Positions 45,601 to 54,568 of a stretch of DNA of 64,000 nt are shown one piece after another. Position 1 is the stretch's first letter, and every line of letters begins with the position of its first letter. The stretch is taken from contig CM075938.1 in NCBI GenBank assembly GCA_038030265.1, forward strand, positions 11,695,009 to 11,759,008. The letters run 5' to 3'. The translations under genes were made by a program, and so were the position numbers. A model generated the notes under the pieces. That model worked only from the letters and a program-made list of their open reading frames with translations, was not told where the DNA came from and searched no databases. Origin of the DNA: Corythucha ciliata (lineage: Eukaryota > Arthropoda > Insecta > Hemiptera > Tingidae).

Positions 45601-48600
45601 ATTTCGCTTACTAAAAAACAAATTTGGCTGAGCTAATCCGCCTATAACCCATTTTTCCAGGTCTAGGTCACTTAATCCCAGTTTCACGGGTTTCTGTTAG
45701 TACTGCAAAAACCTCGAAATGAAATTTTTCGGGGTTTGCATTCTAAAAACCAAATATTGCGGATTTTTCTCGCCAAAAATTCATTTTTGCGGATTCGGCA
45801 CTCTAAAATGTCTCAGATTTCGCTCACTAAAACAGTTTCACGGATATTTGCCGTTGAAAACCCCAAATTCGCAGGGTTGGTCTAATTCAAAAACCTTTTT
45901 CTCGGGAGTATCTCTCTAAAAAGCCGACTCAGATAATTGAGCTTAGATGACCCTATCTACGGGCATTCAAGGGATTACTCCTCTCCTCACCGCACCACCC
46001 TCGTCACATCAGTGAATTCGAGGGAGTGGGGAGGCTGAAAATAATGAAATTAATCTTTAAATTAAATACTTAGGCCGGTAGTCATAGTCGCTACGTAAGT
46101 CAAAATTCTCCTAAGTAAAAATCAAATCAGTTGTTGTTGGAAAAAAATCATCTGTTTAGACGTCCACTTAGGGAAATTTAAGTTTAAGAAATGTCTATGA
46201 ATACGGGCCTTACTCTTCTTTACTGCGTGGACTCCCGGGATAGCTCAGATGGGAGAGCACCTGGCGCGAATCTAGGAGGTCGTGGGTTCGAATCCCACTT
46301 GGGGAGCAATTTGTCTCGGAACTCAAAACAAGTAAAGAAAAGTAAGTATTTAATTTAAAGATTAATTTCTTTATTTTCAGCCTCCCCACTCCTTCGAATT
46401 CACAGTTGTGACTAGGGTGGTGAGGTGAGGAGGGGAGTAATCCCTTAAATGTCCGTAGATAGGGTCATCTAAGCTCAATTATTCAATTAATTGTCGGACA
46501 CATTAGGAAAAAATGCCGACTCAGATGTTATACCACTAAAAAACAATTTTTTCGGATCCCCCCCCCTCACCACAAGAAACGAATTTCACGGATTTTGCTC
46601 ACTTGAAAAACATTTTCGTTCGTGTGGCTCACTAAATAACAATTTTCCCCGCAGGTTCCAATCGGTAAACAAAAACATTTTCACTGGTCTGTTCCATAAA
46701 AAAATAAAGTGCGCAGGTGTTTGCCACTGAAAAGCCAGTTCTGTGGTTTCGCGGATTTTTTATACCACAAAATCATTTTCGCAGTTCTCTAAAACCAAAT
46801 TTTAGCGTGTTTTGGTCACTAAAAAACCATTTTCGCGAGTTAAACTCTGATTTTTGTTGCTGAAAACCAATTTTCGAGCGGTTGCGTCTCTCAAAAATTA
46901 ATTTTACAGATTTCGCACGCTTGAAAATACATTTTTGCGATTCTGACTCACTAAAATGGTTGCCAAAGAACCGTTTTTGCGGGCCTGGCTCAATAAGAAC
47001 CCAATTAAGTGGGTTTTGGCTTTTTGAAAACCCAATTTCGCGCGGGGTTGCCTCATTGAACCTGTTGCCTGCAATAGGCAACGGTGAACACCTTCTTCTC
47101 CAGTAGAGCTACCCACCCCCAGATCAAAGGCTGGATACGCCCCTGAACTACAGCTCCCTCAAGTGACCCGTGTGGAATTTTGATTTCACGAAACGTTTGG
47201 GACCACCCCCCTTCTGTCTCTTGTTTGGAAATTATTTTTCGTAGCCACTGTGAACATGAAGGGTGGAGGGGAAGCCGCGGGGGCAAGTGGGCCAATTCGA
47301 GGCATCCATATGGCACCACCAAAAAGGTTCTGGGCACTACATAGGATAGGCCTAAAAATTAATTTTATACAAAATGTACGGGTTGACAGGACAGAGCCTC
47401 TCTCCCATCCGTGAAAATTCGAATATCCTCTTAAACGCGCCTATTAAAGGCAACTCCGGTACCCTTTTTGGCAGTTTCCTGCCTGAGTGCATTTCGTTCA
47501 TGACGAAAATGTTAGTTTTCTGGGAGCGGAATTATCATTTATAGGCCGAAATTAGCGTTTTTTGACCTAAAAATTAATCCGCTTTGGGAGCGCAGAATAG
47601 TCAGATTGGTTGGGACGTGATCACCACTTTTGGCTTCTAATTCCAAAAATGACGGCTGAAAGTAAAGTTACCGCCTTATGTCATTTACGAAATGGGGTAG
47701 TACACACTGTTAAGTTTTAGTACTACGTCCAGCCCATAGCCCCCCCCCCCGCAAACTTCATTACATTTGGCTGGGGAGCTATCAAAGTTGTCTAGTCCTA
47801 TCATAACCTTTCTTTCCATTGAACAGATGGTGGCAAGTCCCGTACTACTGGGCGGGCATCAAAGCGTACGACATAGTCGCCGGTTCAAAAACCGTTAAAA
47901 GTTCCTACTTCCTCACTAAAAACCACGCACTCGAACACTTTCCGATGCTACGAGGAGACGACTTGTGCGGCGCCATCGTCTATTACGACGGTATTTATTG
48001 TTTAAAAAAAAAGGAAAACTTCTTTTTCCAACTTGATGTAACCGTTCGAATTCCTGATTTACAGGTCAACAGGATGATGCTAGAATGGCACTAGCGGTCG
48101 CGCTGACGGCCACTCGTCTCGGAGCAACTATCGCCAATCACACTCGAGTCGTAAACCTTATTAAAGACAAAGACGGCAAATGCGGAGGCGCTCGACTCAA
48201 GGACGAATTGACCGGTTCGTATTATGAAGCACACAGTTTTGAAGGATTTTAGGGGGACGAAAATAGGGTGTTTCAGGTGTCGAATGGGATTGCAAAGCGA
48301 AATCCGTTATCAACGCCACAGGACCTTTTACTGACTCAATTCGAAAAATGGACGACGCCAAAGTTCAAGAAATTTGTTCGCCTAGTTCTGGCGTCCATAT
48401 CGTGCTTCCAGGATATTACAGGTGTGCACTGCTCTGACCCCCCTCTTCACCCAACTTTTTTTTTATTCAACGAATTATGTTTAGTCCTGACCAAATGGGA
48501 CTCCTGGACCCATCTACCTCGGACGGCCGTGTAATCTTCTTTCTTCCTTGGCAAAAGCATACGATTGCTGGTACGACTGACGCTGCAGCGGACGTTACTC

Positions 48601-50043
48601 ACGTTCCAGCACCGACTGAGGAAGAAATTTCGTTTATTCTTCAAGAAATCAAGGATTACTTAAATCCGGACGTTGAAGGTTAATTTCCAAGTTTAATTTA
48701 AATCGTATAAATAAAAAACTTTTGTTTTCTCTAATCAATTTACAGTGAGGAGAGGAGACGTTTTGTCAGCTTGGTGTGGCATTCGTCCTCTCGTCATGGA
48801 TCCAAACAAGATGGACACCCAGTCACTCGCCAGGAATCACATCGTTCACGTGAGCGACTCAAATCTCGTGACGATAGCCGGAGGGAAATGGACCACCTAC
48901 CGAGCGATGGCGGCCGAAGCCATTGACGCCGCGATTCTATGTGCGCATATTTCAACAACTACAAAAAACTCGCGTAAACTTCAAAAAATGAATGAATGAA
49001 CTTTACAGGCGCGGATCTCCAACCGAAACAAGAAAAGAGTCAAACGGAAAAAGTTATGATCGAAGGGGCTCACGAATGGACTCCCACAATGTACATTCGT
49101 CTCGTCCAAGATTTCGGTTTAGAAATCGAAGTGGCGCAACATTTGGCGTCGGCGTACGGCGACCGAGCGTTCGCAGTCGCTAAGCTCGCTTCACTGACGG
49201 GCAAGCGATGGCCCGTTATAGGCAAAAAGATTCACCCCGAATTTCCGTACATTGACGCTGAGGTACTCTGTTTTATATCTTACGGTATAACTAAAGACAA
49301 AATAATTTGACCCACATGTTGACAGGTAAGATACGGAATCAAAGAATATGCCACGAACGCTGTTGATATGATCGCTAGACGTCTTCGACTGGCTTTTCTA
49401 AACGTTCAAGCGGCTCACGAGTCACTTTCCGTCATAGTTGACATAATGGGCGAGGAGCTACATTGGTCAGACGCTGAGAAAAAGGTACAGCAAGCCTACC
49501 CTCAACCTCTTATGAGTCCATAACAAATGTCATTTTCTTTAAGAAACAAATCGAGAAAGCCAAAGAATTTCTGGACGTTCAAATGGGAGGACAAGTGAAC
49601 AAAACGTCACGCGGCAAAATCCCTGTAAATCTAACGCAAGAAGAACTTCAAACCTACATCAAACGCTTTCAACTCATCGACACCGACCGTAAAGGCTACG
49701 TCTCAATCAACGACATTCGACGATCGTTCACTAATTTCGGTGAGGAAGTGTCAGGCGAAGAGATTCACGAAATACTACGCGAGATCGACACAAATAACAA
49801 TGGTCTGATCGAACTCGAAGAATATCTTCAAGTAAGGCATTTCACAACCCCTTGCCCAATTTTTTTTTTAGAAAACAGAAGCTCAGCTCATTCTTCCCCT
49901 GATATTTTCAGATGATGTCGGCTCTGAAATCGGGCTACGTCACCCATTCGAGATTTGCCCTCATGGCTGAAAAGGAACAACAATCACACGACAAGGCGAA
50001 GCCCAATAAAATATCTGTCGACAGGTCAGGAGGAGGTGTGTAA
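42615..50043 (+). CDS. GPD2: Mitochondrial FAD-dependent glycerol-3-phosphate dehydrogenase, twelve exons, complete
   Basis: Exons: 42615-42710, 42771-42930, 42992-43214, 47827-47990, 48065-48214, 48277-48421, 48485-48678, 48746-48940, 49009-49262, 49326-49484, 49544-49831 and 49912-50043 (TAA). All phases agree, giving 719 residues (human 727). A short basic/hydrophobic N terminus fits mitochondrial inner-membrane targeting. The FAD-binding segment DVLVIGGGATGVG is at about 65-77, followed by STKLIHGGVRYL. Further family blocks are INATGPFTDSIRKMDD, GRVIFFLPWQKHTIAGTTDA, AGGKWTTYRAMA, YIRLVQDFGLE and RLAFLNVQAA. Two EF hands follow: a degenerate one at 626-637 (DTDRKGYVSIND) and a canonical one at 662-673 (DTNNNGLIELEE). 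It oxidises glycerol 3-phosphate to dihydroxyacetone phosphate and passes electrons to quinone; the EF hand suggests calcium activation as in other animals. Introns are 60-76 bp except intron 3 (4612 bp). Confidence 0.95.
45300..45930. repeat. Minisatellite family B inside GPD2 intron 3, left block
   Basis: Units AAAAACCAATTTTGCGGATT..., CACTAAAAT..., AAAACCCAGTTCCAAGGG recur near 30 bp. The ORFs of 66-118 codons on both strands are repeat translations. Confidence 0.7.
45933..46482. mobile_element. Inverted-repeat element carrying a tRNA-like sequence
   Basis: A 140-bp left arm (45933-46072, ATAATTGAGCTTAGATGACC...AAATACTTA) is inverted at 46343-46482 with roughly 90 percent identity. The 270-bp centre holds a tRNA-like sequence (46232-46308). 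The 12-mer GCCGACTCAGAT occurs at 45923-45934, touching the left arm, and at 46515-46526, about 32 bp beyond the right arm, and could be a target-site duplication. The 5' boundary is sharp, while the 3' boundary would include an unpaired AT-rich tail. This combines features of a SINE (pol III promoter, tail) and a foldback element. Confidence 0.7.
46232..46308 (+). tRNA. tRNA-like sequence (probably SINE head or tRNA relic), apparent anticodon CGA
   Basis: It folds as a cloverleaf: acceptor CTCCC/GGGAG with mismatches at the base, D arm GCTC-AGATGGGA-GAGC, anticodon arm CCTGG-CGCGAAT-CTAGG, short variable loop AGGTC, T arm GTGGG-TTCGAAT-CCCAC, then GCA. The A box (TAGCTCAGATGG) and B box (GGTTCGAATCC) match pol III promoter consensus. 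Position 33 is G instead of the universal U, the acceptor stem is imperfect, and a serine anticodon without a long variable arm is inconsistent. I therefore regard it as tRNA-derived rather than a working tRNA gene. Confidence 0.6.
46500..47060. repeat. Minisatellite family B inside GPD2 intron 3, right block
   Basis: Units AACCCAATTTCGCGCGGGTT, AAACCATTTTCGCGAG and CACTAAAAAACAATTTT continue on the far side of the tRNA-like element. The element apparently inserted into a pre-existing family B array. Confidence 0.7.
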
Positions 50044-50690
50044 ATTAAAGGGTTGAACAACCGCAATCACCCCCCCCCCCTCCGAACTCATAATGATCTG
50101 TAAACCTTCTTGAAGACCAATTAAAATCTGTACATAAACCATTTTAGTAATTTAATAGAATTATTTTAATTTAAACAACTCAAACCATTAAAAACTACTT
50201 TGTGATACGCTGAGTACCTTAGTAAAAAGGAAAAATCAACTGATACTACATACTAGCTTTACTACTTTCCAAGGTTGTAAATCTTAAAAATAAAAATAAA
50301 AATAAACAAATAGAAAAAACCATGTGTTGAAGAGAAGGTGGCAGCCAAATGTCATCCCTCCTGATAGTTACGACACCGTGAGGGGATGGAGGGGTCTTGC
50401 AAAAACACCCTGGGGTTAACTGGACTATTTTAACAATTTTGGGTAATGTTTTCGAAGGGTTTCTATTTTACCCCGGACGCGGTTTATGAGTCCCTGGGAC
50501 AATAGTCAGCTTTAGAGTGTAGCCAGCCCAGGACAAAACTCACGTAAGGGACTGTCAGGACCATGAGCGTTTTGGTAGATTTTCCCGGACTCAAGCAGTC
50601 TATCCAACTTCAGTGAACAAATGTCATGGATTTGACACTTTTCAGACTCCAACTTCGTATTTTTGACTAATTTAAGAACGAATTTCTCCC
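50044..50690 (+). other. 3' flank of GPD2
   Basis: AT-rich, with a C-run near 50071-50080. No canonical AATAAA was found in the first 100 bp; ATTAAA near 50122 is a possible poly(A) signal. Nothing else recognised. Confidence 0.35.
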
Positions 50691-50995
50691 TTAGCTCCTT
50701 GAAAACCAAAATTCCGCCGATTTGGCTCGCTCAAAAAACAAATTTCACGAATCTTGCACGCAGTAGCGTACCAAGGGGGGAGGACCGCCTCGTGCCATCT
50801 ATCGCGGGGGGGGGGGGGCGAAAAGCTTAAATACGGAAAATTGAGGATTTTTAGGCTCTATATATTCATGATTGTAGCTATGTGAAAAGGTTCGACTTTG
50901 GACAGCGATTTGACTCCTTTCTATGAATTTCAGTCTCTCCTAACTCATCAATGAGTATGGGCTGCATATTAGAATAAGCCTCCGAGAGCGCTACT
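50691..50995. repeat. Family B remnant and G-run
   Basis: AAAACCAAAATTCCGCCGATTTGGCTCGC is a family B unit near 50700; a ~12-bp poly(G) follows at about 50807-50818. The rest is unassigned. Confidence 0.5.
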
Positions 50996-50999
50996 GGTG

Positions 51000-51945
51000 G
51001 CTCAAATTTTTGAAAATTCGCGCCTTCTTGAGTAAAGCTCACAGCTAAAATGAAGAAAATACACCTTCCCTGCTTCGGTTAGGTCCTTAATGAGCGCTCT
51101 AATGTGCTGATCGTTAATGTGCAACTTGCTTTCGCGGTAAAAACTTTGGAAAAAGCACTAATATTCGTGGCTATAACTGCGAGAAAGCGCTGATTCGTGG
51201 TCTCACGATCCAAAATCGAGGCCAAAATTGTGAAAAAATCGCTGATTCGCGATGTGTGGATGCCATTCTACGGCTAAAATGTAGAAATCGACGCATAAGT
51301 GTTTTTTTTTAACCAGCTCGCGGCTAAAAATTTAGAAAACCCGCTATTAATTTAAGGCTGTGCAAGTGTAAAAATAGCGGCTAATAATGACAAAAGCAAC
51401 GCTGATTAAGGTTAAAATTGGGCAAAAATGGCAAATTCACAACTGAAATGGAATATAAAAAATCGCACAATTCGCATATAAAAAAAAAGAGAATAGATGA
51501 TAACTCACTGCAAAAGTAGAAGAAATCTATATTTAACAGCTCATTTAAGAAAAATCTCCGCAAAATCCTAAAACTGCTAAAATAGGATACTATGAAAAAA
51601 ATCACTAAATCGGAACAAAAACTGAGAAATCAAAAATCCGTAGCTTTTAACGGTTTCAAGGCTAAAAGTGAAAAACAGCACTAATCCAAAGCAGAAAGTA
51701 AAAAAAAAAAAAAATTGCTAATGCGGGGCTAAAATACAGGGTGTTCAAAAAATGGATGTCAATATTTTGCTCTGTGAATTTGCGGCTAATATTGAGGAAA
51801 ATACCTAAGAAGACCGCTAATTTTCAGCTCAAACTGAAAACAGTGCCAATTCTCGGCTATAATATTGAAGAAATTGCTAATTTGGTGCTAAAATGGAGAA
51901 ACCTCAATTTGGGGGGGGGCGGGCTCTTGGAATGTGAGCAATGTG
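51000..51945. repeat. Minisatellite family A, plus orientation
   Basis: 30-bp units (GCTGATTCGCGATGTG, CTCGCGGCTAAAAATTTAG, GCTAATTTGGTGCTAAAATGG) run up to the G-run at 51911-51919. TACAGGGTGTTCAAAAAATGG, resembling a mariner-type end, lies within it at about 51735. Confidence 0.75.
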
Positions 51946-52077
51946 AATGTTTAATGTGAGCAATAGCATTGTGGAAGAGTCCTCTTCAAGAAACACACGT
52001 GCTTGAAAAATGTGCAAGTTTCCCATTCTTGCACTTTTTTCGGGTTTTTCACGATATCTCCTAAAATATAAATTTTA

Positions 52078-53444
52078 AGACAAAACACGCGAAATACGTT
52101 AAAAACCAAAACAAATTTTGCTACAATTTGAGACCTAACGCAGCTCTGTAGACCAAGATACAGCTCTTCGAATATGTAGTTTTTCTTCAACAAATGTGAA
52201 ATTTCAAATTTTGGTCAATTTTTGACCCGAATTTCGGCTAAAGTAATCATCCTACGGGAAAAGCCGAGTAGTCGAGAGAAGTTGTAGCTAATTTAATTAT
52301 GTTTTATTTAAGCACACAATGTTGACTTTAGACTAGGGCCCGACCGTAGAGCATAAAACTTCTGAAAACTCTTGGTAAGTTAACACCGAAGTGTCCAGCG
52401 ACATTTCTCTCTGGCCACACATGTAAAGTCGTCAGACATTTTCTTAACTTTATAAACTCTGATGAAAATTTCTAAAAGTTGGTTTTCTATAGAAGACTCC
52501 AAGTAAATTCGTGTCTGACACTCAATTTCAAGCAATAAGTGTCGCGGGACACTTCGATGTAAACGTACCTTTAGCCTCCCCCTCCCCGCATAACAATTGG
52601 ATCGGCAGATGTTTCCTTCCATCCCCCTCTTCCGGTCTATCATCGCCGACTTAAGGTTCTCCCGGTGTAGGATTCTTATTCTCACCATCAGCGACCCCAG
52701 TGCTGGGAAAAAGGAACAACTTGTGGGGAATTTCAACTTGATGTATGCCAAAAGTGGAGAAACTTTCGTCAATTGTAGAAAAGAGGGGGAACATGGCTCC
52801 ATCTAGCTCAAAATGCTGCTTCCTCTATCTGAGCTCAGAGCCCCCTTACCATTTTCTATTTTCATTGATCACAAGGATGTCTTCCTGTCCCCTCACCACA
52901 AGGCGTCACAGTACAATAGATGAATCGAATGTGGGTGGAATGGCGTGAGGTGGGTGTACGAAATTGTTGGGAGGAGGATGACCAAGAGGGTGAGACGAAA
53001 TCGTGATACAATTTCATTAGGTTGGATTCGGCCCCCAGGCTATCACAAAAATTGTACGTACTTTTGGGTGTGGTCCAGAGCTACTCCAAGTCCATCAGAG
53101 GTCCAAGTCACATCATCCCGGCAATTGAGCCGATTATTGGGGCGATGGACCGCCCCTCACCGTAAGCGGAGGTGCTACCGTACTACGACTCCTGATGCCC
53201 CTGGCTCTCAACCCGACTTGGAAAACCGAGTCAAGTAAGTAGCCGGTTCACCAGAACTGGTAAGCAGAACTGGTGGAACGTGCCGAGACGGGAACTGAAG
53301 ATGCTGCTGAGGGAGGATTTGAAATCACCAAATTCAGAAGTGTTTGGGGGTGGGAAAAGATGCCACTCAGTGGGGATGGACCCAAACCGAACTATGGCAA
53401 GTAAAATGGCACCCCCAAACCTTCCAAAATTGTTGTCTTGTTCC
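52078..53444. repeat. 1.37 kb direct repeat, copy A
   Basis: Sequence from AGACAAAACACGCGAAATACG to TTGTTGTCTTGTTCC is repeated at 54569-55948 with only scattered substitutions and a few small indels. It includes the MITE-like segment at 52373-52570. ORFs of 60-140 codons appear in both copies but have no recognisable domain, and frame differs between copies, so they are not called as genes. Copy A ends exactly where the hairpin at 53442 starts. Confidence 0.85.
52373..52570. mobile_element. Foldback MITE, copy 2 (inside direct repeat A)
   Basis: GGTAAGTTAACACCGAAGTGTCC at the left and GGACACTTCGATGTAAACGTACC at the right are diverged versions of the ends of the element at 34351. The inner TGTCTGACACTCAATTTCAAGC matches the same position in copy 1. 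Confidence 0.65.
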
Positions 53445-54152
53445 AACGGTGTACTCGAAAGTGGAATTATCTCCCTCCTTCGACGAGAAAATTCGAAAAG
53501 AAGCGAAAAAGTCATACATTTTGGGCTAAAAATGTCAATAATAACAGGTGCGAAAATTCAATTGTTTGGCTCTCTTTCTTGAGAAATCCAAGCTCTGGCA
53601 CTATAAAAATTAAAATGTATTGCATTTGAAGAATAAACAACAAACAAACAAATTAATAAAATGGACGAAGAGGTGTGCGAATTTAGGGCGTCTGTTGGAT
53701 TTTTATGGGGTCTGGGCTGGGATCGTCGGAGACCGAAATCACCGTCTTGCTGGAAAATAATTTGTTCCCTCAGCTCTGGGTCCATTCCGTCAAGAAGACG
53801 TGGCAATTCGACTTGCAGGAAATGCAGGTAGCCTTGCCCCGTTCCTTCAAAGAAATGTGGGCCTATTAATCGGTCTCTCCGACCCATAAAAAACCAGCAG
53901 ACGCACTAAATTCGCCCACCTCTTCGTCAATTTTATTAATTTGTTTGTTTGTTGTTTATTCTTCAAATGCAATACATTTTAATTTTTATAGTGCCAGAGC
54001 TTGGATTTCTCAAGAAAGAGAGCCAAAAAAATGAATTTTTGCACCTCTTATTATTCACATTTTTAGCCCAAAATGTATGACTTTTTCGCTTCTTTTCGAA
54101 TTTCCTCGTCGAAGGAGGGAGATAATTCCACTTTCGAGTACTCCGTTGGAAA
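53442..54152. mobile_element. Hairpin element with ~260-bp arms around a transposase fragment
   Basis: Left arm 53442-53701 (TTCCAACGG...TACTCGAAAGTGG...AATTTAGGGCGTCTG) is inverted at 53890-54152 at about 95 percent identity. The spacer 53702-53889 encodes, on the minus strand, a piece of DDE transposase. It interrupts or borders direct repeat A. Each arm contains AAAATGTATTGCATTTGAAG and a stop-poor frame (NYLPPSTRKFEKKRKSHTFW) that is the same protein fragment mirrored. Not autonomous. Confidence 0.7.
53700..53887 (-). pseudogene. mariner-like DDE transposase fragment
   Basis: On the minus strand the peptide reads RRDRLIGPHFFEGTGQGYLH, then FLQVELPRLLDGMDPELREQ, then IIFQQDGDFGLRRS. The IGPHFFEG...FLQ...LP.LL...R...FQQDG pattern is the region leading to the second catalytic Asp of IS630/Tc1/mariner-type transposases. 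The expected QQDGAPxH is altered after the Asp (QQDGDFGLR), and the rest of the protein is missing. It is a relic in the loop of the hairpin. Confidence 0.65.
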
Positions 54153-54568
54153 GCTGGGAAAACGGAGAAGTTTTTATGTCGTTTGACAACGTGTGAAGAC
54201 ATTTTTGGTGACACAGTAAATTGTTTTGTGAAGTCAAATTCTTGGTTTTTTTGCATTAACGCAACGAAAACGTAACGTTTTCAGGCGTTTATGACAATTT
54301 AGAATATTGATTTTGCATTCATCCCGTAGAAAATTTTCTGTAGATTACGAAACTGCCATCACTTTTGGAAAAACGTGAAGTAGAAGCTGAGAAATAACAG
54401 TTTTTCGGCGAAAAATACAGTTGCGCCTAAAAATCACTAAAAAAATTATTACTCGAAAACAAAAAGAGATAGGCCACTATCCGAATAAGACTTTTTTATC
54501 CCATTTTCGGTGTACTATTACCCAATTTTTTTTTTGCATCTCAAAACCGACCACCCTGTATACATTTT
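54153..54568. other. Sequence between the hairpin and direct repeat B
   Basis: AT-rich and unique, with a palindromic AACGAAAACGTAACGTTTTC at about 54263. It ends GACCACCCTGTATA at about 54550-54563, which is the inverted partner of TACAGGGTG at 51735. Confidence 0.45.

Larger units (their letters stand above)
43215..47826 (+). other. 4.6 kb third intron of GPD2, filled with repeats
   Basis: It starts GTAAGAA and ends TTGAACAG. Contents: a non-repetitive part to about 44980 with a G-run at 44275-44287; the element-end-like motif GAGGCGTAGCCAGCCC near 45014; family B at 45300-45930; the tRNA-like inverted-repeat element at 45933-46482; family B at 46500-47060; and GGCTGGATACGCCCCTG near 47130. 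A C-run lies at 47739-47750. No coding sequence was recognised on either strand. Confidence 0.7.

Noticed and set aside
46232..46308. A functional serine tRNA gene
   Set aside because: G at position 33, mismatched acceptor stem and short variable loop argue against a working tRNA-Ser; kept as tRNA-like.
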